NCBI RefSeq assembly: GCF_003002025.1
Contig: NZ_PVZB01000004.1
Span: 248,001 to 312,000, forward strand
Direction: 5' to 3'
Length of the DNA stretch: 64,000 bases
Source of the DNA: Paraburkholderia sp. BL25I1N1
GTDB lineage: Bacteria; Pseudomonadota; Gammaproteobacteria; Burkholderiales; Burkholderiaceae
How positions within the stretch are numbered: position 1 is the first letter of the stretch; each line of letters begins with the position of its first letter. Made by a program: the position numbers and the translations under genes. Of this stretch, positions 10,048 to 19,782 are shown piece after piece. The notes under the pieces are model-generated. The model saw nothing but the letters and a program-made list of their open reading frames with translations. It had not been told where the DNA came from and did no database searches.

Positions 10048-11298
10048 TTACGCAAGCTCGCCCACTTGTATCCAGCCCGCACAATACCACTCGTGTAGCC
10101 GTGCTGTCACCGACGAATCGTGTGAGAGTGTTACAAAGCGTTTCGCACTCATACAGCGGTGATTTGCGAGGTCAAACAACCACTTTCTTGCGCCATCAAA
10201 TGAGGTTTCCTCTCCATTTACGAAGAAAAAACGGCGGTTGTACAACAAATTAGTCTTGCGGTCCAGCCGAATGCCTGACTTCGATGCCAGACTGATGAAA
10301 TGGGCTTCATTAAGCGGCCTTTGCGGCGGATCAAAGACGACACTCGGCTTGGGTTCGCTGAGATACGTGCCAAGGAACGACGCAATATCCTGCTCATTCC
10401 ATTTGATGCCAGCAAGGATTGCGCCAACCCTCTCGACTAGCGCCGCGGGGAGCTCGGCCGGACGCTCCACGGCAGGTTGCTGGGGATCGCGATAAAGCGC
10501 GCCCGGCTGACCCGCCGACTCGCCACGCTCGGCCAGATGGTAGAGGAATTGCGCGGTCAGTTCGCTCGCCGAAGGGGCGCGAAAACCGATCGAACAGGTC
10601 ATGCATTCGCCCTCGGCAATGCCGTCGTGCGCGATGCGCGGCGGCAGATACAGCATGTCGCCCGGTTCGAGCAGCCACTCCTCTTCGGGCTGGAAGTTCT
10701 GTAAAACTTTCAAAGGCAAACCGGCTTGCAGCGTCAGATCTTTCTGCGCGCTAATGCGCCAACGGCGCTTGCCTTTTACTTGCAAAAGAAACACATCGTA
10801 GGAATCGAAGTGCGGCCCTACGCCGCCGCCGTCGCTTGCGTAGGAAATCATCAGGTCGTCGAGACGCGCGTCCGGCACGAAGCGGAAACGGTCTAGCAGG
10901 GCGCGGGCGCGATCGTCGTGGAGATCGACGCCTTGCACAAGCAGTGTCCATGCGCGCTGCTTCACCGAAGGCAGTTCGTCAGGCGCGAACGGCCCGTGCT
11001 CGAGCTGCCATTTATTGCGGAAATGGGTGATCAGGCGTGCTTCGACTTCGTCCTGATCGGCCAGCTCGAAAAATTCGTCGCGCGACAATGGCGCCGCGAC
11101 GTTCGGGATCGCCTGGCGAATCAGCAGCGGCTTTTTCTGCCAGTAGCGGCGCATGAATTGCGACGGCGTCAGGTTACCGAGCAGCGGTGTCGGTGTGTCT
11201 GGCGAAGGCGGGAGAACCGGAACAGCCGGCTTTGAAGCCGGCGATGAATTCCGTGCCGAAGCTGCGTCGGCCGGGTGGTCAGTGGGCCGCTTGGGCAT
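10048..11298 (-). CDS. roxA: Ribosomal oxygenase (YcfD/RoxA-like 2-oxoglutarate, Fe(II) dioxygenase)
   Basis: A 416-residue JmjC/cupin-type hydroxylase. The iron triad is visible: GPHFDSYDVFLLQV gives H163 and D165, and PPRIAHDGIAEG gives H224. The N-terminal part carries the family segment QFMRRYWQKKPLLIRQA. RoxA hydroxylates an arginine of ribosomal protein L16 with 2-oxoglutarate and O2; members also have a C-terminal winged-helix part, consistent with the length here. The start ATG gives a disordered Ser/Pro-rich first 35 residues. A downstream non-ATG start cannot be excluded. The gene is divergent from an FKBP, with only 32 bases between the start codons. Confidence 0.88.
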   Translation of the reverse strand: MPKRPTDHPADAASARNSSPASKPAVPVLPPSPDTPTPLLGNLTPSQFMRRYWQKKPLLIRQAIPNVAAPLSRDEFFELADQDEVEARLITHFRNKWQLEHGPFAPDELPSVKQRAWTLLVQGVDLHDDRARALLDRFRFVPDARLDDLMISYASDGGGVGPHFDSYDVFLLQVKGKRRWRISAQKDLTLQAGLPLKVLQNFQPEEEWLLEPGDMLYLPPRIAHDGIAEGECMTCSIGFRAPSASELTAQFLYHLAERGESAGQPGALYRDPQQPAVERPAELPAALVERVGAILAGIKWNEQDIASFLGTYLSEPKPSVVFDPPQRPLNEAHFISLASKSGIRLDRKTNLLYNRRFFFVNGEETSFDGARKWLFDLANHRCMSAKRFVTLSHDSSVTARLHEWYCAGWIQVGELA

Positions 11299-11306
11299 CG
11301 TATAAT
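11276..11306 (+). promoter_or_regulatory. Candidate promoter of the FKBP gene inside the roxA start region
   Basis: A consensus TATAAT (11301-11306) lies 24 bases before the FKBP ATG. A weak TGGTCA is at 11276, 19 bases away. The predicted transcript would start near 11313, leaving GGAGAA as ribosome site. The whole element sits within or beside the roxA start codon. Confidence 0.55.
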
Positions 11307-11330
11307 GTGAGTTGTATTCTGGAGAATCGA

Positions 11331-11873
11331 ATGAAAATCGCAAAGAACACCGTCGTGTCGGTCGCTTACAAGCTGTCGGATGCGCAGGGCAATCTGATTG
11401 AAGAAAGCGACGAGCCGATGGTCTATCTGCACGGCGGCTATGATGGCACGTTCCCCAAGATCGAGGAAGAGCTCGACGGCCACGAGGCCGGTTTCGAGAC
11501 CCAGATCCAGCTCGAGCCGCAAGACGCGTTCGGTGAGTACGACCCTGATCTCGTGAAGATCGAGCCGCGCAATCGCTTCCCGGAACCGCTCGAAGTCGGC
11601 ATGCAATTCGAAGGCACGCCGGAAGAAGGCGACGAGGACCTCGACTCGCTCGTCTACGTGGTGACCGACGTCGCGGAAGACAAGGTCGTGCTCGACGGCA
11701 ACCATCCGCTCGCCGGCATGGCACTGCGTTTCGCGCTGACCGTGAAAGACGTGCGTCCTGCTACCGAAGACGAAATCCAGCACGAACACGCGCATGGCGC
11801 CGACGGCCTCGAAGTCCTCGACGAAGACGAGGACGACGAAGAAGAGGGCAAGTCAGGGCCCACGCTGCACTGA
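11331..11873 (+). CDS. FKBP-type peptidyl-prolyl isomerase, SlyD-like
   Basis: A 180-residue cytosolic PPIase. It begins MKIAKNTVVSVAYKLSDAQG, with YLHGGYDGTFPKIEEELDGH in the SlyD arrangement: the FKBP half-domain is interrupted by the insert-in-flap chaperone domain (about 70-130) and resumes at VVLDGNHPLAGMALRFALTV. SlyD-type proteins isomerise prolyl bonds, act as holdases and in enterobacteria deliver nickel. Here the tail is short and acidic with a few histidines (HEHAH, then DEDEDDEEE), so metal binding is possible but the Cys/His-rich nickel tail is missing. GGAGAA precedes the ATG. The 3' end overlaps the 3' end of the opposite-strand gene by 21 bases. Confidence 0.92.
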   Translation: MKIAKNTVVSVAYKLSDAQGNLIEESDEPMVYLHGGYDGTFPKIEEELDGHEAGFETQIQLEPQDAFGEYDPDLVKIEPRNRFPEPLEVGMQFEGTPEEGDEDLDSLVYVVTDVAEDKVVLDGNHPLAGMALRFALTVKDVRPATEDEIQHEHAHGADGLEVLDEDEDDEEEGKSGPTLH

Positions 11874-13211
11874 GCTTGCAGGCATGCCGGGCACGCTTGA
11901 AGAAGCGCCCGGCGCGCGCGGTCGAGCGGCGGAGGCGGGCGGCGTCGACATAGCCGGCCCGTAACCGCCGCCACCCTGATCCGCGGGTATGCGCGGTTGC
12001 TGATCCGGTTGCGAGTCTCCGGGCGTCGGCAGCAGTGGCGGCAATTCGGAGGCGGGTCCGAGCGCCGGTACAGCCGGCATCGAAGCAGCCGGTTCATCGC
12101 GCGGCAGCACAGGTTGCGCGGTGGGCATCGGCATTTGCCTGGGCACGTCGCGCACACTTACGCGGAACGGCGGTTTCCTGCCAAGATCCGCTTCCACCTG
12201 AATCCACTGGTTGAGTCGATCATGCGGCGCGAGCGCGACACGCGTGAGATTCGTCACCAGCATTCCCTTGTCATTGCGTAGCGGCTGATCGATCACGAAG
12301 CCGGCGCTTGCTCGTTCGTCGTCGCAATGAATCACTAGCACCGGTCCCCGGAAAATCTGCGCGAGTTTCACCAAGCTGCGTTTCAATTCCAGAAAACCGT
12401 CGCGGCGGGTGTTGCGTGCAAAGCGCAGCCACGCGAAACGGTCGGGCCGTTCGTAACGCTCAGGGTCAGGATCGCCTTGAATGAACACGACGAGCGCCCG
12501 CGCCTCGCGGCGTTTCGCATATTCGCCGGCGTGTTCCAGCCAGAATGCATTGGCGATCACGCGGTCTTCGAATTCGCCATTGCGCCCGCCCGCGGTCAGA
12601 TAATGATTGTTCGGACTCGGCGCATTCAGGCCGACGAACACCGTATCGCCCACTTGCCAGCGCACGTTCTCGCGATAGGGGCGAAAGCGCGAGACTTCGC
12701 TTTCACGCGTCAATGCGATCGGGTTCTGACCCATTGAGGTGGCGTCGGCAAAAAGCGTTTGGCGCAACTGGTCGAGCCGTTCGGTCGGATCAAAACCGCC
12801 TGCTTCGCCGATGCCGCAATCGGCCCAGTCGTGCTGGCCGGGAATGAAGAAAAGGGCCGGCCGTGACGTTTCGAGCAGCGCGTGGCGGCGCTCATAAAGC
12901 GCGTCGCGGCATGCTTCTTTCGCGCCCTTGAGATTGCCGTCGTACACGATGAACGACACATCGCGCTCGCGGCTGATCGCTTCGATCAACCGCTGCGTGG
13001 GCGCTTCGTCGGCGACGCTTTGCATCGTGTTGGCGATGACCGCGAAGGTATAGCGCGGCGTGTCGGCGTAGGCCGCCGGTGTGAAACCCGACAACCCCGC
13101 GAACAATCCCACAAGCCGCACGCCACCACCGGTAAGTGTGAGGGCGAGGGTCAGCGCCGCGCGAAGTTTGCGCGGACGCCGCGGGGGTCTGTGTGAGTCA
13201 ATGATCCGCAT
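11853..13211 (-). CDS. Exported metallophosphoesterase-like protein with degenerate active site
   Basis: A 452-residue protein with an N-terminal export signal (basic, then hydrophobic to about residue 50, ending AAYA|DTP). The fold signature is that of calcineurin-like phosphoesterases: a first strand [10 protein letters not shown], then [24 protein letters not shown] and a late [12 protein letters not shown]. In active relatives these places read GDT, GD-K and G(N/D)(H/N)(D/E). Here N61, N93 and Q126 replace metal ligands, so catalysis is doubtful. The last ~70 residues are Pro-rich and disordered. The ATG at 13211 lies inside the end of mutS (14-base overlap), implying translational coupling to the repair gene. 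Its 3' end overlaps the FKBP gene. Confidence 0.72.
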   Translation of the reverse strand: MRIIDSHRPPRRPRKLRAALTLALTLTGGGVRLVGLFAGLSGFTPAAYADTPRYTFAVIANTMQSVADEAPTQRLIEAISRERDVSFIVYDGNLKGAKEACRDALYERRHALLETSRPALFFIPGQHDWADCGIGEAGGFDPTERLDQLRQTLFADATSMGQNPIALTRESEVSRFRPYRENVRWQVGDTVFVGLNAPSPNNHYLTAGGRNGEFEDRVIANAFWLEHAGEYAKRREARALVVFIQGDPDPERYERPDRFAWLRFARNTRRDGFLELKRSLVKLAQIFRGPVLVIHCDDERASAGFVIDQPLRNDKGMLVTNLTRVALAPHDRLNQWIQVEADLGRKPPFRVSVRDVPRQMPMPTAQPVLPRDEPAASMPAVPALGPASELPPLLPTPGDSQPDQQPRIPADQGGGGYGPAMSTPPASAARPRAPGASSSVPGMPASSVQRGP

Positions 13212-15882
13212 CCGGCGCGGCGGCCAGTTCGTGCAATTCGTACAGCAGATCGAGTGCTTCGCGCGGCCGTAGATCGTTCGGATCGATGCCGCGCAGACGT
13301 TCGACGAGTTCCTGCATGGCGGGCGACGCCGCCGGTCCCGTCTTCGCATCGCGCTCGTCGTCCGCGTCTTCGAGCAGCATCGGCATGGGCGCGGCGAACA
13401 GGTCGAGTTGCGGCGCGGGCTGCGCGGCCGACTGCTGTTCCAGATGCGCGAGATGCTTGCGCGCCGCGCGAATCACCGCATTCGGCACGCCGGCGAGTTG
13501 CGCGACCTGCAGGCCGTAGCTCTGATTCGCCGGACCTTCGTTGACCGCGTGCAGGAACACGATGCCGTGCCCATGCTCGACCGCCGACAAATGCACGTTG
13601 GCCGCCTGCGGAAACTCCGCCGGCAACTGCGTCAATTCGAAGTAGTGCGTGGCGAACAGCGTATGGCAACCGTTGTGCGCGAGCAGATGCCGCGCGATGG
13701 CCCACGCCAGCGCGAGGCCGTCGAACGTGGACGTGCCGCGGCCGATCTCGTCCATCAGCACGAGACTTTGCGGCGTGGCGTCGTTGAGGATCGCGGCGGC
13801 TTCGGTCATCTCGACCATGAAGGTCGAGCGCCCGCCGGCGAGATCGTCCGCTGCGCCGATGCGCGTGAAGATGCGGTCGATCGGCCCGAAGGCGGCGCGC
13901 CGAGCGGGCACATAACTGCCCACATAGGCGAGCAGCGCGATCAGCGCGGTCTGCCGCATGAAGGTCGATTTACCGCCCATGTTCGGGCCGGTGATCAGCA
14001 GCAGTTTGCGCTCGGGCGTGAGCGAGCAGTCGTTGGCGATGAACTGCTCGACCTGCGCCTCGACCACCGGATGCCGCCCCTGTTCGATTTCGATGCCGGT
14101 GTTTGCCGAGAACGTGGGCGCGACCCAATCGAGCGCGCGGGCGCGCTCGCCGAAGGCCGCCAGCAGATCGAGTTCGGCAAGCGCCGAAGCGACCCGCTGG
14201 CAATCCGGGATGAAGGGCAGCAGCGCCTGCAGCAGCGCGTCGTAGAGCGAGCGTTCGCGGGCGAGCGCGCGTTCCTGCGCGGAGAGCGCCTTGTCCTCGA
14301 ACGTTTTCAGTTCCGGCGTGATGTAGCGTTCGGCGTTCTTCAGCGTCTGACGGCGGCGATAGTCGTCGGGCACCTTGTCGGTCTGGCCGCGCGTGACTTC
14401 GATGTAGAAGCCGTGCACCTTGTTGTATTCGACGCGCAGATTGCCGATGCCCGTGCGTGCGCGCTCGCGGGTCTCGAGGTCGATCAGGAACTGCCCGCAG
14501 TTCTCCGAAATATCGCGCAGCTCGTCCAGTTCCGCATCGTAGCCACGAGCGATCACGCCGCCGTCGCGCACCATGGCCGACGGTTCCTGCGCGACCGCGC
14601 GCCTGAGCAGTTCGACGCAGGCTTGCGGCGGTTCCAGCGAAGCGTCGATACGCGCCAGCGAATCCGCGTTCGGCGCGACGGCCGCGAGCTGCGTGCGCAA
14701 CTCAGGCAACGCAATGAAGGTATCGCGCAGGCTCGACAGATCGCGAGGCCGCGCGGACAGCAGCGCAAGACGCCCGGTGATGCGCTCGATGTCCGAGATC
14801 TGCCGCAATGCGCCGCGCAACGAATCGACGCCTGCGCCCGGCGGCGCGTCGAGCAAGGCGCCGATCGCCTGCTGACGCGCCTGCGCCACCGCCGATTCGC
14901 GCGGCGGATGATGCAGCCAGTGACGCAGCAGGCGGCTGCCCATGGTCGTGCAGCAGGTGTCGAGCAGCGAACACAGCGTAGGCGATTCCGTGCCGCGCAG
15001 TGTTTCCGTGAGTTCGAGGTTGCGGCGCGTGGCGGGGTCGAGGCCGATATATTCGGACTCGTATTCGACCTTCAGGCTGCGCACGTGGCGCAACTGCTGA
15101 CCTTGCGTGGCCGCGGCATAGAGCAGCAGCGCGCCGGCCGCGCCGCATGCGCAGGTGAGCGAATGCGCGCCGAAGCCGTCGAGGCCCGCCACTTCCAGCT
15201 GATCGCACAAGCGTTGCGTGCCCGAGGTGACGTCGAAATGCCAGACCGGCACGCGGGTGAGGGCGCCCGCATTGACCGGCGGCGTCCAGCTCGCCGAGTC
15301 GCCTGGTGTGTCGGCAACCAGAATTTCCGCGGGACGAATGCGTTCGAGCGCGGCCGCCACCTGGTCCGGTGCGACCTCCGCGAGGCGCAACGCGCCGCTC
15401 GCCAGATTCAGCCATGCAAGGCCGACGCTGGTCGCAACGCCGCGTCGGTTATGCGCGACGCACATGGCCAGCAGATAGACGTCGCTCTTATCGGACAGCA
15501 GCGCTGCATCCGTGAGCGTGCCCGGCGTGACCACGCGCACCACTTTGCGCTCGACTGGACCCTTCGATGTAGCCGGATCGCCGATCTGCTCGCAAATCGC
15601 GACGGATTCGCCGAGCTTCACGAGCTTGGCGAGATATTGTTCGACCGCGTGATGCGGCACGCCGGCCATTTTGATCGGATTGCCCGCCGACGCGCCACGC
15701 TGCGTGAGTGTCAGATCGAGCAGACGTGCGGCTTTTTCCGCGTCTTCGAAAAAGAGTTCGTAGAAGTCGCCCATCCGGTAGAACACCAGCGTGCCGGGAT
15801 GATCCGCTTTAATGCGGAGATACTGCTGCATCATCGGCGTGTGCTGTGCGACGTCGTTGGCCGCTGCGGTTTGAATGCCCAT
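13198..15882 (-). CDS. mutS: DNA mismatch repair protein MutS
   Basis: A full-length 894-residue MutS. The mismatch-recognition F-x-E is visible as [20 protein letters not shown] near residue 55, preceded by [14 protein letters not shown]. The connector, lever and clamp domains follow. The ATPase has Walker [16 protein letters not shown] (about 630), the signature STFMVEMTE, and Walker [17 protein letters not shown]. The C-terminal helix-turn-helix dimer element [16 protein letters not shown] precedes a short linker. MutS finds mismatches and recruits MutL in the cytosol. The gene starts about 165 bases downstream of lplT on the same strand and overlaps the following exported protein gene. 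A very long antisense frame over it is a codon-bias shadow. Confidence 0.97.
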   Translation of the reverse strand: MGIQTAAANDVAQHTPMMQQYLRIKADHPGTLVFYRMGDFYELFFEDAEKAARLLDLTLTQRGASAGNPIKMAGVPHHAVEQYLAKLVKLGESVAICEQIGDPATSKGPVERKVVRVVTPGTLTDAALLSDKSDVYLLAMCVAHNRRGVATSVGLAWLNLASGALRLAEVAPDQVAAALERIRPAEILVADTPGDSASWTPPVNAGALTRVPVWHFDVTSGTQRLCDQLEVAGLDGFGAHSLTCACGAAGALLLYAAATQGQQLRHVRSLKVEYESEYIGLDPATRRNLELTETLRGTESPTLCSLLDTCCTTMGSRLLRHWLHHPPRESAVAQARQQAIGALLDAPPGAGVDSLRGALRQISDIERITGRLALLSARPRDLSSLRDTFIALPELRTQLAAVAPNADSLARIDASLEPPQACVELLRRAVAQEPSAMVRDGGVIARGYDAELDELRDISENCGQFLIDLETRERARTGIGNLRVEYNKVHGFYIEVTRGQTDKVPDDYRRRQTLKNAERYITPELKTFEDKALSAQERALARERSLYDALLQALLPFIPDCQRVASALAELDLLAAFGERARALDWVAPTFSANTGIEIEQGRHPVVEAQVEQFIANDCSLTPERKLLLITGPNMGGKSTFMRQTALIALLAYVGSYVPARRAAFGPIDRIFTRIGAADDLAGGRSTFMVEMTEAAAILNDATPQSLVLMDEIGRGTSTFDGLALAWAIARHLLAHNGCHTLFATHYFELTQLPAEFPQAANVHLSAVEHGHGIVFLHAVNEGPANQSYGLQVAQLAGVPNAVIRAARKHLAHLEQQSAAQPAPQLDLFAAPMPMLLEDADDERDAKTGPAASPAMQELVERLRGIDPNDLRPREALDLLYELHELAAAPDADH

Positions 15883-16047
15883 CCTCGGTATCTTCTTGCG
15901 TTAGCTGTTCAGGGCGTGAGTTTAACCTGACGGGACGGCGGGCGGACCCTGGCCGGATGGCCAATCTGCGCTGCAAATCCGCATTCCGGCCAAACGCCGC
16001 GGCGAGCAGCCGACGCGAGCCGCACCGGCCTCAGCCGCATGAAGGCT

Positions 16048-17346
16048 TCATTCTTCCACCATCGCCCGTATATCCACCGTGCGTTCGTTCACCGCGCTGC
16101 GCCGCTTGGCCAGCCACATCATGAAGGTGATGAACGTGCCGAACACAACGATGATCCACTGCGCCGGCATCTTCGCCGTAAGCAGCAGCGCGTAGACGCC
16201 GAGCATCAGCAGCACCGCGAGGTTCTGGTTGAAATTCTGCACGGCGATCGAATGCCCCGCGGACAGCAGCGTCGCGCCGCGATGCTGAAGGATCGCGTTC
16301 ATTGGCACGATGAAAAACCCTGACAGCGCGCCGAGCAGAATCATCAGCGGATAGGCGAGCAGAATGTAAAACGGCATGACGTACGTGCCGATGCGAATGC
16401 CTGAACCCGGCGGGAACAGATCCTTGTTGTAGAACGCCATGGCGATCGCCACCGCGCCGGTCAGAATGCCGACCGGCAACACGCGCAGCGACTTGCGCAA
16501 CGGAATCAGCGCAGCGGCCGCCGCCGCGCCGACTGCGATGCCGAGACCCGTGACGCCCTGCATGACCGCCGCCTTCGAGAGCGACAGCCCGAGATTCACA
16601 TTGGCCCATTTGAGCACCAGCAACTGCAGCGTGACCGCGCCGCCCCACATCAGGGTCGTCACCCACAGCGCGATCTGCGCGAGTTTGTCGGCCCACAGCA
16701 CGTTGAAGCAATGATAGAAATCGCCGACCAGTTTCTTAGGTTCGCTCAGGCGGCTTTCATAACGCGCGCCAGTGTCGGGAATGAAGATGTTGATCGCGGC
16801 GGCGATCGCATAGGTCACCATCGTCGCGAACATGGCGAGATCGGCGGAGGAGCGGATCAGCGGCAGATGCGCATGCGCGACGAATTTGTCGGCGAAGGTG
16901 CTGATCAGCGCGCCGCCCACCATCGTGCCGACGATGGTCGACAGCACGGTGGCCGATTCGAGCCAAGCATTCGCCTTGACGAGTTTTTCCGCGGGCAGCA
17001 GTTCGGTGAGGATGCCGTACTTGGCCGGCGAATACGCGGCCGCGCCGAAGCCGACCACGCCGTAGGCAATCATCGGATGAACGCCCGCGATCATCATCAG
17101 GCAGCCGCTCGCCTTCAACGCGTTGGAGATGAACATGACGTGGCGCTTTTGCATCGAGTCGGCGAAAGCGCCGACGAACGGTGCAAGCAGCACGTACGAG
17201 ACAGTGAAGAAAATCTGCAGCAGCGGCGTGACCCAGGCGGCCGAGCGAATCACGGAGAGCAGCGCGATGGCCGCGATCAACAGTGCATTGTCCGCCAGCG
17301 ACGAAATAAACTGCGCCGCGATAATTGTGTAGAAGCCTTTTTTCAT
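16048..17346 (-). CDS. lplT: Lysophospholipid transporter LplT (MFS)
   Basis: A 432-residue inner-membrane transporter of the major facilitator superfamily with about 12 hydrophobic segments. The N-terminus MKKGFYTIIAAQFISSLADN and the following PFVGAFADSMQKRHVMF loop (the MFS motif A position) match LplT, which flips lysophospholipids into the inner leaflet for re-acylation. In Enterobacteria it is paired with the acyltransferase Aas; no aas gene is adjacent here. The ATG was chosen because the family begins with this stretch, while the frame runs 47 codons further upstream without similarity. A symmetrical hairpin separates it from suhB upstream. Confidence 0.87.
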   Translation of the reverse strand: MKKGFYTIIAAQFISSLADNALLIAAIALLSVIRSAAWVTPLLQIFFTVSYVLLAPFVGAFADSMQKRHVMFISNALKASGCLMMIAGVHPMIAYGVVGFGAAAYSPAKYGILTELLPAEKLVKANAWLESATVLSTIVGTMVGGALISTFADKFVAHAHLPLIRSSADLAMFATMVTYAIAAAINIFIPDTGARYESRLSEPKKLVGDFYHCFNVLWADKLAQIALWVTTLMWGGAVTLQLLVLKWANVNLGLSLSKAAVMQGVTGLGIAVGAAAAAALIPLRKSLRVLPVGILTGAVAIAMAFYNKDLFPPGSGIRIGTYVMPFYILLAYPLMILLGALSGFFIVPMNAILQHRGATLLSAGHSIAVQNFNQNLAVLLMLGVYALLLTAKMPAQWIIVVFGTFITFMMWLAKRRSAVNERTVDIRAMVEE

Positions 17347-17488
17347 GAAGCGGATCGGAAGCTGCGCGAGACGGCGGGCGCAAGGCAGGGCGCAGCGAAA
17401 AACGCGCGAAACGCAGCCGGCAATGACCTGCGCCGGCGCGGCATTCCGCTTTGTAGCACGAACGCCCGCTGCATGCAGGCGCGCCAAC

Positions 17489-17514
17489 GAAAAAGCGGCC
17501 GCAGCCGCTTTTTC
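17489..17514. terminator. Terminator downstream of suhB
   Basis: GAAAAAGCGGC, loop CGCA, GCCGCTTTTTC: a perfect 11-bp palindrome with A and T runs on both sides, located between suhB and lplT on the minus strand. Confidence 0.8.
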
Positions 17515-17544
17515 ATGTCCCGCCTGCCGGCGCCCTCGTAGGGA

Positions 17545-18348
17545 TTACGCCGCTTGCTGGCGCGTGCGGCTGTAGCGCGACAGGATCGGGATCATCTGCG
17601 CGTAAACCTTCGCGTTGCCCGCGACGATTTCGCCGACGTGCAGGAAATCCGAATCGCCCGTGTAGTTGCCGACCAGGCCACCGGCTTCCGTGATCAGCAG
17701 GCTGCCGGCGGCGACGTCCCACGCATTCAGGCCTTGCTCGAAGAAGCCGTCCATGCGGCCGGCGGCGACGTTTGCCAGATCGAGCGCGGCGGCGCCCGGA
17801 CGGCGCAGGCCGGCGCACGCTTCGGTCATTTCAGCGAACTGGCGGCCGTACGCTTCGAGGCCGTCCCTTTCGCGGAACGGGAAACCGGTGCCGATCAGGC
17901 CGTCGGCCAGACGGTCGCGCTTGGCCACGCGGATGCGGCGATCGTTGAGGAACGCGCCACGGCCGCGCGAGGCGGTGAACAGATCGTTGCGGGTCGGGTC
18001 GTAGACCACGGCCTGCGTCACGATGCCCTTGTGCGCGAGCGCGATCGACACGCAGTAGTACGGAAAACCGTGGATGAAATTGGTGGTGCCGTCGAGCGGA
18101 TCGATGATCCACTGGTATTCGGATTCGTTATCCGACTTGCCGGATTCTTCGGCGAGGATGGCGTGATCGGGGTAGGCGGTCTTGAGCGTGTCGATGATCG
18201 CCGCTTCAGACGCTTTGTCGACCTCCGTGACGAAATCGTTGTGCTGTTTCTTGCTGACCTGAACGAGATCCAGATCGAGCGACGCGCGGGTGATGATCTG
18301 TGACGCGCGGCGCGCGGCCTTCACAGCGATATTGAGCATGGGATGCAT
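17545..18348 (-). CDS. suhB: Inositol-1-monophosphatase SuhB
   Basis: A 267-residue Mg2+-dependent phosphatase. All family motifs are intact: the ILAEESG loop (metal ligand Glu), [15 protein letters not shown] (metal ligands and catalytic Thr), and [18 protein letters not shown] near residue 210. It hydrolyses inositol phosphates, and in Proteobacteria it is also a cofactor of rRNA antitermination complexes. The start [13 protein letters not shown] is the family's usual one; a longer open frame upstream has no similarity. It is divergent from trmJ across about 400 bases and followed by a hairpin terminator. Confidence 0.95.
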   Translation of the reverse strand: MHPMLNIAVKAARRASQIITRASLDLDLVQVSKKQHNDFVTEVDKASEAAIIDTLKTAYPDHAILAEESGKSDNESEYQWIIDPLDGTTNFIHGFPYYCVSIALAHKGIVTQAVVYDPTRNDLFTASRGRGAFLNDRRIRVAKRDRLADGLIGTGFPFRERDGLEAYGRQFAEMTEACAGLRRPGAAALDLANVAAGRMDGFFEQGLNAWDVAAGSLLITEAGGLVGNYTGDSDFLHVGEIVAGNAKVYAQMIPILSRYSRTRQQAA

Positions 18349-18755
18349 GAGACTGGATCCTTGTGCCGGGGCAGCGCGGCTGCTGGCCGGAAAATAAGCG
18401 CTAACCTGCGCTAATTGGGCGCCCTCTAAGAGGCGCGGAAACAGCACGGAACGCTCGCCCGGTACAACCGGTGCGCATTCCGCCGACGGAGACGAATTGG
18501 ATAAGAACGAGGCGTTCATGCAGTGCCAGACGGCAAAGCGGACGCGAATTCCGGCATTTTACCTGAGTCCGGACGCCGCGGCAGCGTTTGCGGGGCGGCG
18601 GTCGATTTGCCCGCGTTCTGCACGGCTCGGTCCGGCATTCGCGAGCGCTTCGCCGCAGACATCTGCATGCGCGTCTGCGTTCATACCTGTGTTCGTTTCA
18701 GACCGGCCGCGGCGTTGGCGCTACCATACGCGTCTTTAGCCAGCCGAATTTCATC
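18349..18755. other. Intergenic region between suhB and trmJ
   Basis: 407 bases separate the divergent starts. A GCGCCCTCTAAGAGGCGC inverted repeat lies at about 18419-18436. No convincing -35/-10 pair or small gene is seen. The open frame that continues trmJ upstream has arginine-rich, unrelated composition and is probably not translated. Confidence 0.4.
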
Positions 18756-19574
18756 GTGGACCATACCCACCATTCCTCCGATCCCGCCGTAGCCGAACTG
18801 CGCGGCGGCTTCACCTCGACGCGCTTCGTGCTGGTCGAGCCGAGCCATCCGGGCAACGTCGGCGCCGCGGCACGCGCGCTGAAAACCATGGGTTTCTCGC
18901 GGCTCGTGCTGGTGTCGCCGCGCGTGCCGCACGTGCAGAGCGATCCGGAAGCCATCGCCATGGCGAGCGGAGCCGACGACGTGCTGGCGTCCGCGCACGT
19001 CGTGCCGACCCTCGCCGACGCCCTGAGCGGCGTGCACTGGTCGATCGCGCTGACCGCGCGGCTGCGCGAATATGGGCCGCCGCAGTGGACGCCGCGTGCC
19101 GCCGCCGGTATCGCGCGTGAACAGGCGGTGCATGGCGAGATCGCGCTGGTGTTCGGCAACGAGCGCACGGGTTTGTCGAACGAGGACGTCGAGCGATGCA
19201 GCGCGCTGGCGCATATTCCCGCCAATCCTGCCTATAGCTCGCTCAACCTCGCGCAGGCCGTGCAGGTGTTGGCGTATGAACTGCGCACGATGTATCTGTC
19301 GGCCGACAGCGGCGCGGCCGTGCCTCAGGCGGCGGAGGAGGGCGAACCCGTCGGCGCGCGCGCCGCCAGCGACGAAATCGAGAGCATGTTCACGCATCTG
19401 GAAAGCGCGCTCGTCGCGCTCGATTTTCTCGATCCCGCCAATCCGAAGAAGCTGATGTCGCGCTTGCGCCGGCTGTTTGCGCGCTCGGGTCTCGAGCGCG
19501 AGGAAGTGAACATCGTGCGCGGCATCGCCAAACACATTCTGTTGAAGAGCAAGCCCAAGGACGACGCGTCCTGA
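18756..19574 (+). CDS. trmJ: tRNA (cytidine/uridine-2'-O)-methyltransferase TrmJ
   Basis: A SPOUT-class methyltransferase of about 272 residues that 2'-O-methylates position 32 of the anticodon loop in tRNAs. Motifs visible: VEPSHPGNVGAAARALKTMG, LVFGNERTGLSNEDV and the knot strand PANPAYSSLNLAQAVQVLAY. The C-terminal part (MSRLRRLFARSGLEREEVNI) matches the TrmJ-specific helical extension. The start is uncertain: GTG at 18756 leaves a short lead before the conserved strand, while the only in-frame ATG far upstream (18588) would add an improbable Arg-rich stretch. No strong ribosome site precedes either. cysE follows 208 bases downstream, an order seen in related Betaproteobacteria. Confidence 0.9.
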   Translation: MDHTHHSSDPAVAELRGGFTSTRFVLVEPSHPGNVGAAARALKTMGFSRLVLVSPRVPHVQSDPEAIAMASGADDVLASAHVVPTLADALSGVHWSIALTARLREYGPPQWTPRAAAGIAREQAVHGEIALVFGNERTGLSNEDVERCSALAHIPANPAYSSLNLAQAVQVLAYELRTMYLSADSGAAVPQAAEEGEPVGARAASDEIESMFTHLESALVALDFLDPANPKKLMSRLRRLFARSGLEREEVNIVRGIAKHILLKSKPKDDAS

Positions 19575-19782
19575 AGGCCGCGTGTCATACCCGAACTGAA
19601 TGCTTTCCCGTTAGCCGGCGACGACCCCGTCGGCAGCGTGGACTTCCGGCAGGTTTTCCGCAATCCCCCTACAATCCTCAAAACGTTCTAAGCAAAGCTG
19701 CCGCCGTGCTATGCGGCGAGCCACGCCGTCGTGCGCGCCAGCTCTCGCGTGCGGCTCTTTCTCCCACAACACAGTCCCTGCC

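Noticed and set aside
13408..15930. Plus-strand open frame of 840 codons opposite mutS
   Set aside because: Antisense shadow of a complete MutS; composition is Arg/Gln/Ala-rich with no recognisable motif.
18588..18755. N-terminal extension of TrmJ from the upstream ATG
   Set aside because: The added 56 residues are Arg/His-rich and absent from the family; no ribosome site precedes that ATG.
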